Source: Engraulis encrasicolus (lineage: Eukaryota; Chordata; Actinopteri; Clupeiformes; Engraulidae). From it: DNA of 64,000 nucleotides. A program made the translations under genes and the position numbers. Positions 1 to 11,103 of the stretch are shown piece by piece. Where the stretch lies: the NCBI RefSeq assembly GCF_034702125.1, contig NC_085860.1, positions 55,373,242 through 55,437,241 on the forward strand. Reading direction: 5' to 3'. A model generated the notes under the pieces. That model was given only the letters and a program-made list of their open reading frames with translations. It did not search any database and was not told where the DNA came from. Every line of letters begins with the position of its first letter. Position 1 is the stretch's first letter.

Positions 1-226
1 TTTCATACATGAAAAGGGGGATCTTCTCCATGGTCCGCCATTTTGAATTTTAAAAAATAGCCATTTTTAGCTGCAAAAATGACTCTACTTGGATCATACT
101 AGAAAATATTTGTTTATTACTTGGTAAACTTTCACAAAAAGATCAAATTTGCCAATAGGCAACATTTAAATGAGCAGCATCGTTACAATACCTTTTTTGA
201 CCATTTCCTGCACAGTGTACCTTTAA
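1..226 (-). mobile_element. MITE family A (TTAAAGGGACACTGTG ends), truncated by window edge
   Basis: This stretch matches the reverse complement of the complete copy at 59394-59737 and ends in the terminal sequence CACAGTGTACCTTTAA. The other end is cut off by the window start. It lies in the intron before the last prune2 exon and contains no coding signal. Confidence 0.75.
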
Positions 227-607
227 CTACTGGCAGCAGTTTATTTTTCGTTTCTTCAGTTTACTTTGCCAAGTCCGCCACCCAGTATTTAGATGGATGT
301 CTGTGTTTTTCTTTTGTTCCCATCATCTGCACCAGCTACAGGTAACAGAACCTTCGTTGTTGGAATCTAGAGCAGAATGAGGAATGCCACACGTGTAGAG
401 TTGTAGAATATAAGCGGAGCCTCCCATGGGTGTTTTCTTTCTGTCCATACTCCCGTATTGTTGAACCCCCTACTTGCCATCTGTGCCCCCAGGGCTAGTT
501 CAACACCTGTATGTCCAGCGTCCAAGCTCCAGCCTGCTACACATTATGCATTTGGACTGCGATCCTGACCAAAAAGAAACACTATCTCCCATCATCACAT
601 GCTAATC

Positions 608-697
608 AGGGCTGGGCAATATGACGATATATATCGTTATCTTGATATAAAGTAATCCATATCGTGATATAGGTTTTTTTCCATATCTCCCAGCCCT
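608..697. mobile_element. Short MITE with AGGGCTGGG ends
   Basis: The 90-bp element begins AGGGCTGGGCAATATGACGA and ends CTCCCAGCCCT, so the ends are inverted copies of AGGGCTGGG. The interior is rich in ATATCG/CGATAT. It looks like a very small non-autonomous DNA transposon; a target duplication is not clear. Confidence 0.6.
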
Positions 698-723
698 AAT
701 ACTAATTAGATACAATCAGCAAG

Positions 724-1165
724 CATAGAGGTAGAACATTAGACTAGAGGTGACACAGCAATTCGAGACAGCACTGGGAAATGGCACATGGCGCCTCCCA
801 TTGTCTGTTGGTAGTGTAGGCACCTTCAGTCAATGCAAGTCAAGGGAGAACACGCCCACCTCCTGTCAAAAAATGGACTAAAACCGTGTGAATATGAAGT
901 AACACATTCATCAAAGACCAGATTTGAAATGTCAGGCTAAATATCTACTTAAATATCTACTTACCTAGAGTTGATAAAATACAGTTAAAAATCTAATTAT
1001 ATTTATTATGTAGCTATTTAGCGACACACTTCAACTATTGTCCTTTGTTGATGGACATTTTCACATTATTAAGACATTTTTTGACAGAGGGGAGCCTCCT
1101 CGCCATTCATTTCCATTTCTCATGTCTACCTACGAAAACCTCTAGTCTAATGTTCTACCTCTATG
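724..1165. mobile_element. MITE with perfect 28-bp terminal inverted repeats
   Basis: Positions 724-751 and 1138-1165 are perfect inverted copies beginning CATAGAGGTAGAACATTAG. The 442-bp body has no ORF of note. This is a short non-autonomous TIR element in the last intron of the prune2-like gene. I could not assign a superfamily because no convincing target duplication is seen. Confidence 0.75.
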
Positions 1166-1393
1166 ATCAACAAGCTCTACGTGTACAGCACAAGTCATCT
1201 GTCCAGTCTTGATCGCAGACCAAACCAGCAGCATCACTGCTTAACCTGTTTGCTTACTCAGGATGGGCACTGGAAGCACTTTCAATGTCCACCATCTAGC
1301 TACTCTAGCAGTAAAAAGTTTTCCAAACATTACAAATGTCCTCATACAAATGCAATTGTTGATTAACATTTGCATCCCATGGCGAACAAGTCA

Positions 1394-1518
1394 GGGGTGC
1401 ATTTCTGGAAAGCATAGTTGAACTATGTTAGCTACTTTGTTGGTTGCAATGTAATGTCCCATCGACAACTACCAAAGTTGCTAACTGCTAGCAACTACGC
1501 TTTCCAGAAATGCACCCC
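1394..1518. mobile_element. Foldback MITE, GGGGTGCATTTCTGGAAAGC arms
   Basis: The first and last 20 bases are perfect inverted repeats, GGGGTGCATTTCTGGAAAGC. A half copy of the same family lies at 60805-60887, next to pcsk5 exon 2 of this window. A related but different foldback, with GGGGTGAGTTTCTCAAAAG arms, is at 23593-23720. It ends about 100 bp upstream of the prune2 acceptor. Confidence 0.75.
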
Positions 1519-1620
1519 AGTGTTTTTGTCCAATAATTGGGTGTTTTAACGAGTCTGTCTGTGTAATTGGTTAACGAGCCTGTCTGTGTAATTGGTTAAC
1601 GAGTGTTTTCGCTGGTGCAG

Positions 1621-1678
1621 GATCGACCAGGAGATGCACGGGAAGGTGGAGATGGCAGCTGCGGCAGTGCCGGAGTGA
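1621..1678 (+). CDS. prune2: Terminal coding exon, probably prune2 (BNIP2/PRUNE2-type C-terminus)
   Basis: A short terminal exon follows an acceptor ending GCTGGTGCAG. The reading frame that enters with one base of a split codon gives IDQEMHGKVEMAAAAVPE and then TGA. As I remember it, BNIP2 ends with a similar V/I-D-Q-E-L-x-G-K stretch just after the BCH (CRAL-TRIO-like) domain, and PRUNE2 is the large BCH protein next to GCNT1 in human. PRUNE2 and gcnt1 are convergent there, and the two genes here are also convergent. The upstream exons lie outside the window, so the assignment rests on 18 residues plus neighbourhood. BNIP2 itself or a chance ORF remain possible. The preceding intron carries a small tandem duplication (GTCTGTGTAATTGGTTAACG twice) close to the acceptor. 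Confidence 0.5.
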
Positions 1679-3279
1679 GGTGGAGGAGCCTCTGTGTGTT
1701 TGTGTATGGAAGATAACACGGAGAAGAGCAAGAACGAACGAACGAATGAACGAAAAACAGACGGAAGAATGTGCAAAGCTACACCCAGTGGCATTCAGGC
1801 CTTTTTTTTCTCTCATTTTAGTTTTGCGTTTTATTTCGTTTTATTTTTTTTGTTTTTGTTTTTTTCTCCAGATGTCTCTTGAAGAGAGAATGGCTGGCAC
1901 AATCTTGTCGAGTAGTTTGTTTTTTGGAGATGTGCCTTGTGACACAGCTGCCTGTTACGTTTATGGACTGTTTTGTAAAGTGTTTTCTGAATTGCGCGTA
2001 GTGATGCCAAACGTTCAGTCAATATTTTGAAAAAAAAAAAACAAATCTCAAGTCTGTTGCTAGCAAGGAATTTTATAACCTTTTTACACATGTAGCCAAA
2101 CATAGGCCTTTCTGTTGCTGTTGTCATAGTTACTGATGTATATTTAAGGCACTCCGTTTCCAAATAGTTGATGCATGTTCCTCGTTACAGTTAAAGTATA
2201 TATTTATATTTCAAAAAGTGATGAAAAAAAAGGAGAGATTTAATATATTTTTATGGAAATTGATCTGAACGCTATTTTATAGATTATTCACCACTAAGTT
2301 GAGGACGTTTCACATCACTTGCTGTGGCCCATGGAAGCACAGACGAGTGTGGGACTTTATTTGTTTCAGTGTGTGACGCCCCATACCCCAACACATGCAC
2401 ACATGCACGCGCACAACACCCTTCAAAGGTTAGGTCAAGTAGACAGCATGTGATTTCAGCATAGAGCTTGTGGACTGGACAAAACACACAGCTCAGTTTC
2501 ATAAATGTTGCCCAGTTATGTTGCCAAATGTAAACTGCCACATGTATGCGTTATGTAAATGTATGCATTTTACTGTAATTTGACAGATGAGGAAAGAACA
2601 GGAACAACACTTGTACTACATAAGGAAAGGTATCTGTCAAGTCAAGTATGACCTTTAAAAAAAACAAAAAATCAAATAAGATGATCCACTGTTGTGTGAG
2701 CGTGTTATTTGGAGCTTGTGGAGTCTGTGAATGATGCCAAGTTTGGGTCTATCTCATTTAGATATGTTCCTGTGTCCAAGTCAACGTTCTGGGGTTATAA
2801 ATGCGAAATGATAACGTGATAAACATCTAGGAACCGAAACGTGGAACCGACAGCCAAGACACGTTTCGATGCCAAGTAGAACCTTAGCCTTTCATTCGGT
2901 TCCATTAAGGAACCGAATTTCGGTACCCAGTCCTAACCCCATCCCCTGGGCCAGTACTATGTACAAACTAGCAATTACCAGCAGTAAAGTCTTGAAGCGG
3001 TGACGAATGGTTTAAAGAGTCTTGACATCAAAGAAGTCATCAAAAAAAAATGTTCAGCCATTCCAGTGGTCACAATATAGTATTTTCTCTGGCACATCAC
3101 ATGTAATGTTAAGTCCATAGAACCATGAATGCGAGGGCACTGCAGAGTTTGTGGCAAACGGAGTGAAAAGAGTCACCAAGGAGCAAGAGAGCCCTCACAT
3201 GCAGAGGCGATTCTAGGGTCAGTAGGGGCCCCAAGCAAAAATGGAAAGTAATGAACATGTTAAAAAAAATTGTCACTAC
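1679..3279 (+). other. Probable 3' UTR of the prune2-like gene and intergenic DNA
   Basis: The sequence after the stop codon carries AACG-rich and A/T-rich stretches and no further ORF with family resemblance. No clear AATAAA was seen until about 4110, so the end of the transcript cannot be placed. The rest is unremarkable AT-rich DNA. Confidence 0.35.
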
Positions 3280-3634
3280 TAGGGATGCAAATTATCGATT
3301 AATTCATTAATCGTTAGTTGATTGCCTTATCGATCGATTTACGATTAATGGATAAGCGCCGTTTTCCCACCGAAATGTTAATGTTTCCCCCCCAAAAAAT
3401 GCTAAATCTAAAAATTTAAAATGAAAATTGAGATAAAATCCTACATTTAAATGATTTCATTCTAAATGTTCCCAGTCTTCACACCCCTCTTTACACACAC
3501 TCTTCCCTTGTCCATTTCACCTGGGTCTCTTGCCAGTTAAATTGTCGATTAATTGTGATTAATGTTTTTTAATCGATTAATGCATTCATCGATTAAATAC
3601 GATTAATAGTCTGCATCCCTAGTCTGCATCCCTA
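3280..3634. mobile_element. hAT-like MITE, TAGGGATGCA ends
   Basis: It begins TAGGGATGCA and ends TGCATCCCTA, with the right terminus duplicated in tandem (TCTGCATCCCTAG twice). Flanks GTCACTAC and GTCACTGT agree at 6 of 8 bases, in keeping with an aged 8-bp hAT target duplication. The interior is full of ATCGATTAAT motifs that can fold back on themselves. Confidence 0.6.
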
Positions 3635-4095
3635 GTCACTGTTGAAAAGTATGAGCCGTAGTTCACCATCTAGCCTGATGACAAGATGCAGCTCTGTTCA
3701 CATGATATATTCCAGCCACCCTTACATGGGCTGTGCCACCCTATTTTATCTATGCATCCCCGTTCACAGCCATCTTCTAGGTCTGTTAATCAGTGCCCCA
3801 TTTGGATATGTAAAATAATAACTTAACAATAATAGTAATAATGTTCAGATAAGTGAGCAGTTTTTAACTAATGGGAATATTGCTACGCTTATTTTTTTGT
3901 TTGTTTAATTTTGGTCTAGATAAGGTTTTCAATTTATTGAAAGATTTATTTTGTTTTGCTTTGTTTTTCCTGCCAACCTGCCGCGGCCCCACAGGGGTCC
4001 CACTCCCTGCCCCCATTTTGAACCAAAAAGTCAGAGAATGTGCACACATCAGTAGCACAGATGCTGGACCAAACATAAGACAACTGAAAGGAGTG

Positions 4096-4163
4096 AAGGT
4101 CCGCAACACTTAAATAAACACTTAACACTACAATTTGGGAGTAATAAACTGTGTTGCGGACCT
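4096..4163. repeat. Short hairpin, AAGGTCCGCAACAC arms
   Basis: AAGGTCCGCAACAC at 4096-4109 is followed about 40 bases later by its inverse GTGTTGCGGACCTT. The loop is AT-rich and holds two AATAAA motifs. It may be a fragment of a larger foldback element. Confidence 0.5.
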
Positions 4164-4194
4164 TTCCTTTCCTTTCAACCCACTTTGAGCCACT

Positions 4195-4439
4195 AATCTA
4201 ACCTCCAGTCCTCTCCTTGCGCTTGTGGCCTCTGTGGAGAAAGCGATGAAGTGTCCCCGCTGTCAGCCCAGTCACAAGAACTTTTGGGGGACTTCTCACC
4301 ACTCAACATCCTGATGGCAAATGAGAAAAGGATCTTTCAATGTGCTTTTGCAAGCTATTTAACAACATTTACATCGGGAATGATGTCTTCCCTTGCATTG
4401 GGAGGTCGCAAGCACAAGGTAAGGACGGGAGGTTAGATT
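4195..4439. mobile_element. MITE family B, AATCTAACCTCC ends
   Basis: The ends are imperfect inverted repeats starting AATCTAACCTCCNGTCCT. The interior shares the order GCTTGTGGCCTC, GTGGAGAAA and CCCCGCTGTC with the element at 52937-53238, so both look like members of one MITE family. Confidence 0.6.
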
Positions 4440-4490
4440 ATGAGATGGACCCTTGGAGATTGAGTTGGATCCTACATCCCTTTAAGAAGA

Positions 4491-5169
4491 AGACTGACCA
4501 ATAGCATCGCTTTATTGCGGTGCAAACATGTACTTAGAGAGGGTTTCTCCTGACAACAGAGATAAGATAATGTTCTTAAGTATAGAACTGGTGTCATCAA
4601 ACTCTTGGGATTTTTTTTTTTTTAACTCATATAGGTCCGGGGGCCGCATACAACCCATGTGATCTCAAGCGGGCCGCACTAGTATAGCTTCATCGCTTTT
4701 ACGTATAATTAGGGGATGGTTGGCAACCCTATACACAACTGAACAATTTTTTTAAAAAGTATCAACATTTGGCAGGCCTAGGCCTATATATGAGCTTTGT
4801 CAAATGCCTGTCACAGTAAGTTCACCATTTTTAAGTGTGACGTGCACTTAACTACACACATACACAAGAGAGAGAGAGAGGGAGGTTTGCATCACTGGGT
4901 TTATGTCATGCAGGTCTCGATTTTCCCTTTTTGCCGCCCAGTGGCGGATTTGTGCATTTCTGTTATTTTTCTGAATAAGAAAAAAAATATATACTTTTTT
5001 ACATCCGGGCCAGATAGAACCCTCTGGCGGGCCGGATCCGGGTCGGCCCGCGGGCGATATGTTTGCCACCCCAGGTTTGGAGCATCATCTTATCTCTGTT
5101 GTCAGGAGAAGTCCCCATCAAGTACCCTACATGTTAGCACCGCAATGAAGCGATGCTACTGGACAGTCT
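4491..5169. mobile_element. Foldback element with a second element inserted in its loop
   Basis: The outer arms (about 4491-4575 and 5085-5169) are inverted repeats over some 80 bases, including TTCTCCTGACAACAGAGATA. Between them lies about 500 bp starting near TGGTGTCATCAAACTC and ending GTTTGCCACCCCAGG. It has GGGCCGC-rich subterminal blocks typical of fish hAT-like non-autonomous elements. The inner element is degenerate and its exact ends are uncertain. Confidence 0.55.
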
Positions 5170-6326
5170 TCATATCTGACCATGTGACCACATGTTCATG
5201 ACTCATGAGTCAAGATAAAATGCCAAATTTGACAAGACAGCAGAATGTACTGTATAATAATTTAGTTTTAAAATGGTTTCTAGAATGCCTTTTATTTGTA
5301 ATAGGCCCGATGTCGCCACAATGACCAAAATGAACTCAATAAGACAACACAGGTGGTGGACAATTTCAATCAGATTCAAATTTGCAAGGCACAAATTACA
5401 GTTTTTCTCCATTGGTTTGGCTAATTTCTTGAAACCGAGATGACATTTCTATAAATGTTGGGTCATTTGGCTAAACAATCTTACACTTCTGCACAGCAGA
5501 TCAGATAACTAGCAAAATGTCATATAGGGCCTACCTACCAAAACGGCTAATTCTTGAATCAGCACTAGACCTTCTCCCACATAAATAGTCAGTACCATAA
5601 AAATTGTATATATCCTTCTCAATTGCTTTGGCTCATTTGCATTCATTTAGTCATTCTGTCAAAATAAACTGGATGGTTCAGCAACTACATGGATCCTCAT
5701 CACTTGCTCATAATTCTCCAAAAACAGATTACACCACAGTCAATTCATGACAGTGTTCAACAGGCCAGATGGTATTGTAACTTCACTAGTTTGTAGAAAA
5801 TAATTTTACAACCGTGTATACTACAGTTTCCTCTGTTATTTGGCTAATTTTTTTCAAACGTCATTCTGTGGAAGGAATTTAGTTTTGACACAGTTTACAG
5901 TAATTAAATTCTTAAAATATTGTGTCCTTGACTGTTTTGACAATTGTGTAGACTACTTTGCATATGATGACTTACACAATGAGATCATGCTGACATGTTT
6001 TGGAGAGGGCAACCATTAGACTGAAAATTGTCTAATTTGTTAAGATGAGAAAGGTCAATTTATTTGGAAAATGTGCTAAATGAATGCTCTATGTGTCAAC
6101 TGTAGAGTACTTGTACATAGCCATCTACATTTGAGATTTGATGAAAGCAATGAGAAATGCCATTCTGTTGTGGGAAATTGCAAGTTGGTTTGGGGATTTG
6201 TCTGTGTTGTTTTGAGAATGTCACAAACACATACAAGTAATCAAGAGTATTGTTGTGCTTTGATGTAGAATTCAGTGCCGATGTGTCATATGAGATCCCC
6301 AAGCCAATAGGAGGCACCACTGATCT
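5170..6326. other. AT-rich intergenic DNA, unclassified old repeats
   Basis: Several phrases such as TTTGGCTAATTT recur (around 5419, 5467, 5842), which suggests an old, decayed mariner-like or other repeat. No open terminal structure or coding sequence was recognised. Confidence 0.3.
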
Positions 6327-6952
6327 TTAAAGGTGCCCTGTGTAATATTGTATTGGTACTTTCTTTCCAGAATCCATGCTGCCCATTCACAAATGTTACT
6401 TTTTCATGAATACTTACCACTACCATCACATTCTAATTATTCATAATGACTGGGACAATTGCACTTTTAATAATACATAAAAGGTGAATCTTCTCCGCCT
6501 TTTGAATTTCCATGAACAGATAGCCTATTTTTAGTGACCAAACTTACTGTACTGTACAAGTAAATATTGGTTAATATTAAGTAAACATTCATGAAAAAGA
6601 TCATATTTGGCTAGCCTGGGAACTCCCATACTGCCTTTAGTTCTACACAATCGTTTCGATCTGAAAGACAGTCTGGCGAGGATGACTCATAACGTCCAAG
6701 ATCATGGGCCCTGTGTCATAATGGCCAAGCATTCCGACCTTAACAGTTTATCTGCCCAATCAGAGGCAGGGCAGTGTGTCATAATAAAGTATTCTGCCCC
6801 CTACGGAATTTACGGCAAGTCCCCAGACCTAATCTCACTTGTGATTAGGTCTGGTGTTAACCAGGCAAATATTTGGAAATAGGCAGCACGGTTTCAATGA
6901 GCAGCATAGTTGCAATATTAGTCTGGCCACCATCCTACACACTGCACCTCTG
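6327..6952. mobile_element. MITE family A copy with nested insertion
   Basis: It starts TTAAAGGTGCCCTGTG and carries the family A interior also seen at 59394-59737. The right end has decayed (CTACACACTGCACCTC). A separate 258-bp element is inserted at 6611-6868 and interrupts the family sequence. Confidence 0.7.
6611..6868. mobile_element. hAT-like MITE inserted in MITE family A
   Basis: The element starts CTAGCCTGGGAACTCC and ends TTAACCAGGCAA. It is flanked on both sides by ATATTTGG (6603-6610 and 6869-6876), an exact 8-bp target duplication of host MITE sequence. An internal hairpin CCAGACCTAATC/GATTAGGTCTGG lies near the right end. Confidence 0.7.
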
Positions 6953-7020
6953 CACTGCACGGTCCAATGTCTTCCTTTTCTTCAATCTTGATTGGATATT
7001 GAAATATCATAACCTGTAAC

Positions 7021-7415
7021 TGTCCAGGGTTTAACATGTCCTTGCGAGCACAAAATGTAGGCCAATGTCTTAGGTGTTGTTGTTTATTTAACTCTTAAGA
7101 TGTTCAGACCTTATAGACCGTGTTTTTGTTGGGTTTTTTGTTTTGTTTTTTTGCTTGACAAAACTAGGCCTAGTATGAATTATTATTCTTTCACATAGAG
7201 CTCCATTGGCCTGGACTCATTTTCTGTGAGGAATATGTTTATGGAAAGAAATAGTGATGCTAATGCACATCCTGGGACTTATAATAATAATACCCATTTT
7301 GGCATGAGTTCCCTTACAACAGCTCTATGGAAGTTGCAAGCACTTGTCTTAGGTGTCGTTGTTCATTTAACTCTTGTAAGGTGTTCAGATCTTTTAGACC
7401 GTGTTTTTTTAGCAG
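7021..7415 (+). repeat. Imperfect direct duplication, about 300 bp apart
   Basis: The phrase GTCTTAGGTGTTGTTGTTTA followed by AACTCTTAAGATGTTCAGACC and TAGACCGTGTTTTT near 7060-7130 is repeated with changes near 7347-7410. It looks like an old local duplication or two copies of one repeat. No coding meaning is apparent. Confidence 0.45.
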
Positions 7416-7529
7416 CCCCAGGGCCAGATCAGGCCTGTTTAAAAAAGTTCAGAAAGATTGGAGCAGACTTCACCCAACAAGTATTTCTTCTTTTTAGAGT
7501 GCTGACCAAAATATTGTAAAACTGAAAAA

Positions 7530-7640
7530 GTGAGAAAAGGTTGCATCATGCATAGATTTTTTATTATTGCAGGAAGGCAGAACGCTGAGACGCGTCTGTG
7601 TAATAATACAACATCTATGCATGGTGCAACATTTTCTCAC
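7530..7640 (+). mobile_element. Hairpin-armed element with degenerate hammerhead-like core
   Basis: Arms of about 40 bp (7530-7570 and 7601-7640) are inverted copies starting GTGAGAAAA and including ATGCATAGAT. The 30-base core (7571-7600) reads AGGAAGGCAGAACGCTGAGA and onward. It corresponds to the better preserved core on the minus strand at 27178-27215, which has CTGAGGA, a GGC/GCC stem and GCCGAAACGCG. Confidence 0.55.
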
Positions 7641-7735
7641 CATATCAAAGTCTGTTTAAAGACATTTCCTGTAACCCACTTTCCTGTGAACTGTAGACAC
7701 TGGCCCACTTTCCTGTGCACTGTAGACAAATGGAG

Positions 7736-7856
<121 letters not shown>

Positions 7857-8370
7857 AAAAAGAAGGGCCAAGCAATTCACAAAATGTTGCTCAATATCTT
7901 GCATCATTGGGAGCCTCTTCATATAGAAACACAGTTTCCGTTCTCTTTATGTAATCAAACTGCTCTCTTTTGACTGAAGTTGAATACTGCCGATATGGTA
8001 AGTGAGCTATTTGTGATGAACGGCGAACATCTAAGCTTTAGTGTATGCCAAACTGAGTACCTAATGTCTAACTCATGACCGAAAAGTGCCGCATGAAGAA
8101 TATCCACCCTGTGTGTAAGCTGTGAAAGACACAGCAGTAAGGGTGATTGTTGTAACACAACTCAACAAAAGACGGCTCAATAGTTGCAGCAAAGACTCAT
8201 GTCAGTCAAATGACAGCCGCAATAAAAGGAGGAGCCACAAACCACATGTCTCTGTGTCAGTAATTCAGTGTTCCATTTCATGTAAGGTCCTGACAGCCTG
8301 CTTTCACAGATAGATAATACTGCTGCTGACATTATATAACCTATCTCATATTATGCAGGATGTCTTACAC

Positions 8371-8632
8371 CCCAACTCTTACATGTTCACCCTACTTAAG
8401 TCCTGCAGAGTACTCAGAACCATCCAGGCCAGTACAGAAAGAATGAGGAAAAGTTTTTACTCCCAGGCAGTGCGACATTTTTAAATTATAGGGTTTTTTT
8501 TGTTTTTCTTTAACTTATTTCTCATCTCTTATTTCCTTTACTTTACTTCTTTAATTTCTTAAGATACAGAGCTGATGACCCCATCATCATTTCACTACAA
8601 TACCATGTATGTGACAAATAAAATTACTTGAA
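8371..8632 (+). mobile_element. LINE 3' end fragment (L2/Rex-like)
   Basis: The DNA around 8400-8480 reads like the end of a reverse-transcriptase ORF (a phrase near R-I-Q-A-S-T-E-R-M-R-K-S-F-Y, then Q-A-V-R-H). It is followed by an AT-rich tail ending GTGACAAATAAAATTACTTG, a common fish LINE 3' terminus. The element is 5' truncated and dead. Confidence 0.6.
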
Positions 8633-8639
8633 CTCATGC

Positions 8640-9140
8640 TTCCACAGCACATCTAAATTAATAATGATAAAAAAAAACATATAACTGTGTACTTGGTTTA
8701 CTTTAAATAAGTTAATTTAATCAAAGCGTTTTGATTTTCACATAAATATTCTCTTTATAAAACATAGCTGCATTTAATCATCATCTAAAAAATTGACAGT
8801 CTGCAAAAATGTAAACATGTCATGAAATGTTTTCAACAACATCCATCCAGGCATAAACATTAAAATGTTGCCCCTTTTCATACAACAGTGATTGTTGTTT
8901 AACTTTACAAAAATACATAATACAAACTCTACCTGTGTAAACATCAAGTGCCTTGTTATTTCAGTATTCAAAATCAGTTTACAAAAAACCTAAAAAGGCA
9001 CATACAGAGCTGGCAGTGCTGACATCGGAAACAAAACACTGTACACGTATAAATACAAAAATAAATAATTCTGGCAAGCCAACAACAAGGTTAGCCTGAC
9101 CTTTCTACTTCATAGAACATTCATTCATTCTTACTGTCGT
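8640..9140 (-). other. Probable gcnt1 3' UTR and flank
   Basis: AT-rich sequence immediately downstream of the gcnt1 stop on the minus strand. It has no repeat family that I recognise. I found no unambiguous AATAAA on the minus strand, so the 3' end is not fixed. Confidence 0.4.
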
Positions 9141-10496
9141 TCACTTCATGAAATTGAACATGACATGTTCAGCAGCATTGTCAAGGGACTGGCCAGTCAG
9201 CGTCTTGTAACGCAAGTGGTGTTCCAGGCACCGTATTGCAATCTCGTCCACCTCCGGGTCAAACTTGTTGGCGATGAGGTGGTGCATGCTGAGGAGCCAG
9301 CTCAGGTCGCCCGCGCCGTACACGCACACGGCGCGCCGGTAGCCCCCCGTGCAGGGCGGGTAGGAAGCCCCCTTCTTGATGTCGCCCTCGTGGTAGACCC
9401 ACTTCACCAGCCGGGCGATGGCGTTCATGTCCGTCATGTCGTACTTGCTGTTGGGCGGGCTGAAGCCGGGCATGCTGGGCATGCGCTGCAGGGTGGCCCA
9501 CATGTGCTCGTCGGGGCTGTAGGCGTCCACCTCCCACTTCAGCAGCGCCCGGGCCTCCGGGTTCTTCTGCAGGTGCTCCACAAAGTCCCTGGAGAGCACA
9601 AAGTAGGCATTGCCGGAGTACATGGGCGTGCTGATGGGAGGAGGGGTCTTCTTGATGTTGGTCTTGACGATGTTGGACTTGGTGACGCTGTGGTGGTACT
9701 GCCAGCGGGCCTTTTTATGGCCGGGCGTGGCCTCGGACTCCAGGCTGTTTCGCCCGTCCAGGAGCGTCAGCGCCTGCACGATCTCCAGGTTGGTTTTAAT
9801 GGGGAAGTCGGTCCCACAGGTGTTGAGCAGGTACTTCCACCTCACCGTTGAGTTAAGCAGATCTTGGATGCAGTTTAGGTCCGCTTGCACTCGCGACCAA
9901 GACGCGTAGACGACCCGCTCCAGTTTGCTCGCCACAAACACGTTGGGAAAGCACGAGACGATGGCCATCACCGCCTTCTTGAAGTCCTCAGGGGCCTTCT
10001 GGTCCACGTGCACGCAGTACACATTCTGCGGCATGTAGAGGGCCCGGAGGAGCCGCTCGAACATCTCAATCTTCTCGTGGACCACCATGGAGTAGGCGAT
10101 GGGGAAGTCCCTCTCCTCCTCGCTCAAGGTCTCCGTTATAAACTTCCTGTCTCTGGCAAAAGCGTCACAGTCCTTGGTGGCGTTGAAGTAAAAAGAGGCC
10201 TCCAAGCCCTTGCGCTGTCTCTTCTTGAGGAGCCTGCCGAAGACCCCGCCATCCAGGCCCTCCACGTCTCCTCGGATGATGGCGGAGCACGTCAACAGTT
10301 CAGACAAATCGCTGCTTAGCAAGCGGTCAACCGTCGTCTCTACCTCTTTAGACTTGCTGTCGCTTAAACAAGTGCCATTTGAGTTGCTCCACACAAGAAA
10401 GGAAAATCCCAGAAAGGCCAGAATGAATACACTCCTGAGTGAATGTAGATATGTGCACCCACGGACACAGAGTGAGCTCATTGGTCCTCTGGCCAT
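9141..10496 (-). CDS. gcnt1: Core 2 beta-1,6-N-acetylglucosaminyltransferase (GT14 family)
   Basis: This single coding exon encodes 451 residues, compared with about 428-440 for mammalian GCNT1/GCNT3. The enzyme is a Golgi type II membrane protein. It transfers GlcNAc from UDP-GlcNAc to the 6-position of the GalNAc of core 1 O-glycans, creating the core 2 branch. A short cytosolic N-terminus is followed by a signal anchor at about residues 19-36. The stem carries N-glycosylation sites at N40 and N105, and a further site is N215. The catalytic domain begins near [20 protein letters not shown] (131-150). E330 in SPDEHMWAT aligns with the catalytic base (mouse E320). R388 and K411 align with the UDP-binding R378 and K401; all three keep a constant offset of ten. 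The start has a strong context (CACACCATGG). Position beside prune2 and pcsk5 argues for gcnt1, but several blocks ([23 protein letters not shown]) look closer to GCNT3. About 16 residues extend beyond the human end. Confidence 0.9.
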   Translation of the reverse strand: MARGPMSSLCVRGCTYLHSLRSVFILAFLGFSFLVWSNSNGTCLSDSKSKEVETTVDRLLSSDLSELLTCSAIIRGDVEGLDGGVFGRLLKKRQRKGLEASFYFNATKDCDAFARDRKFITETLSEEERDFPIAYSMVVHEKIEMFERLLRALYMPQNVYCVHVDQKAPEDFKKAVMAIVSCFPNVFVASKLERVVYASWSRVQADLNCIQDLLNSTVRWKYLLNTCGTDFPIKTNLEIVQALTLLDGRNSLESEATPGHKKARWQYHHSVTKSNIVKTNIKKTPPPISTPMYSGNAYFVLSRDFVEHLQKNPEARALLKWEVDAYSPDEHMWATLQRMPSMPGFSPPNSKYDMTDMNAIARLVKWVYHEGDIKKGASYPPCTGGYRRAVCVYGAGDLSWLLSMHHLIANKFDPEVDEIAIRCLEHHLRYKTLTGQSLDNAAEHVMFNFMK

Positions 10497-10738
10497 GGTG
10501 TGCAGGTTTTAAGTCTGTGACTTGAGATGACTCTCGCCTTTAATAAAAGTGCTGAGTGACTGGCGGAGCTGTCATGCTGACGACACACCTCTCGCACGGA
10601 GACTGCTCTGCTCTGCTCTGCTCTGCTTACTTTGTCAGGAGGATATTAGCTTAGCTTTCTTGATTCACAAGCCCCGTATGGGAGGAGATAGGCACTTCAC
10701 CCCTCCTTCTCCTCCTCCCTCACACACATGCTCTGTCA
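10497..10738 (-). promoter_or_regulatory. gcnt1 5' flank / possible 5' UTR
   Basis: The 240 bases upstream of the gcnt1 start contain a (GCAGA)n-like tandem and a TTTTATTAAAGG motif at about 10538-10549 that could be a weak TATA-like element. In many vertebrate GCNT genes a non-coding 5' exon lies further away, so this may be only part of the leader. The (GA)n/(TG)n microsatellite begins just beyond. Confidence 0.3.
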
Positions 10739-10739
10739 A

Positions 10740-10772
<33 letters not shown>

Positions 10773-10926
10773 TTCTCTCTCTCTCTGTGTCTTGCACTCT
10801 CTCTTACACATACTCTCTCTCTCCCACACCCTCTTTCTCTCACACACTATCTCTCTCTCTCTGTCTCTCTCTTTCTCACACACACAGGTTCAATCTCACA
10901 CACACACACACTCTCTCTCTCACACA

Positions 10927-10969
<43 letters not shown>

Positions 10970-11013
10970 CTCTCTCTCTCACACACTCTCTCTCTCTCAC
11001 ACACACACTCACA

Positions 11014-11101
<88 letters not shown>
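10739..11101 (+). repeat. Compound (CT)n / (CA)n microsatellite
   Basis: Alternating CT and CACA blocks are followed by about 90 bases of pure (CA)n. On the minus strand this places long (TG)n and (GA)n tracts about 240 bases upstream of the gcnt1 start codon. Confidence 0.97.

Positions 11102-11102
<1 letters not shown>

Positions 11103-11103
<1 letters not shown>

Noticed and set aside
1680..2030. 116-codon ORF after the prune2 stop
   Set aside because: It starts one base after the stop in another frame, in probable 3' UTR, and is a low-complexity F/L-rich reading of T-rich DNA.
9165..10319. Plus-strand ORFs of 228 and 144 codons over gcnt1
   Set aside because: They are antisense shadows of the GC-rich gcnt1 coding exon. 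They have no family resemblance, and the minus-strand frame is conserved and complete.
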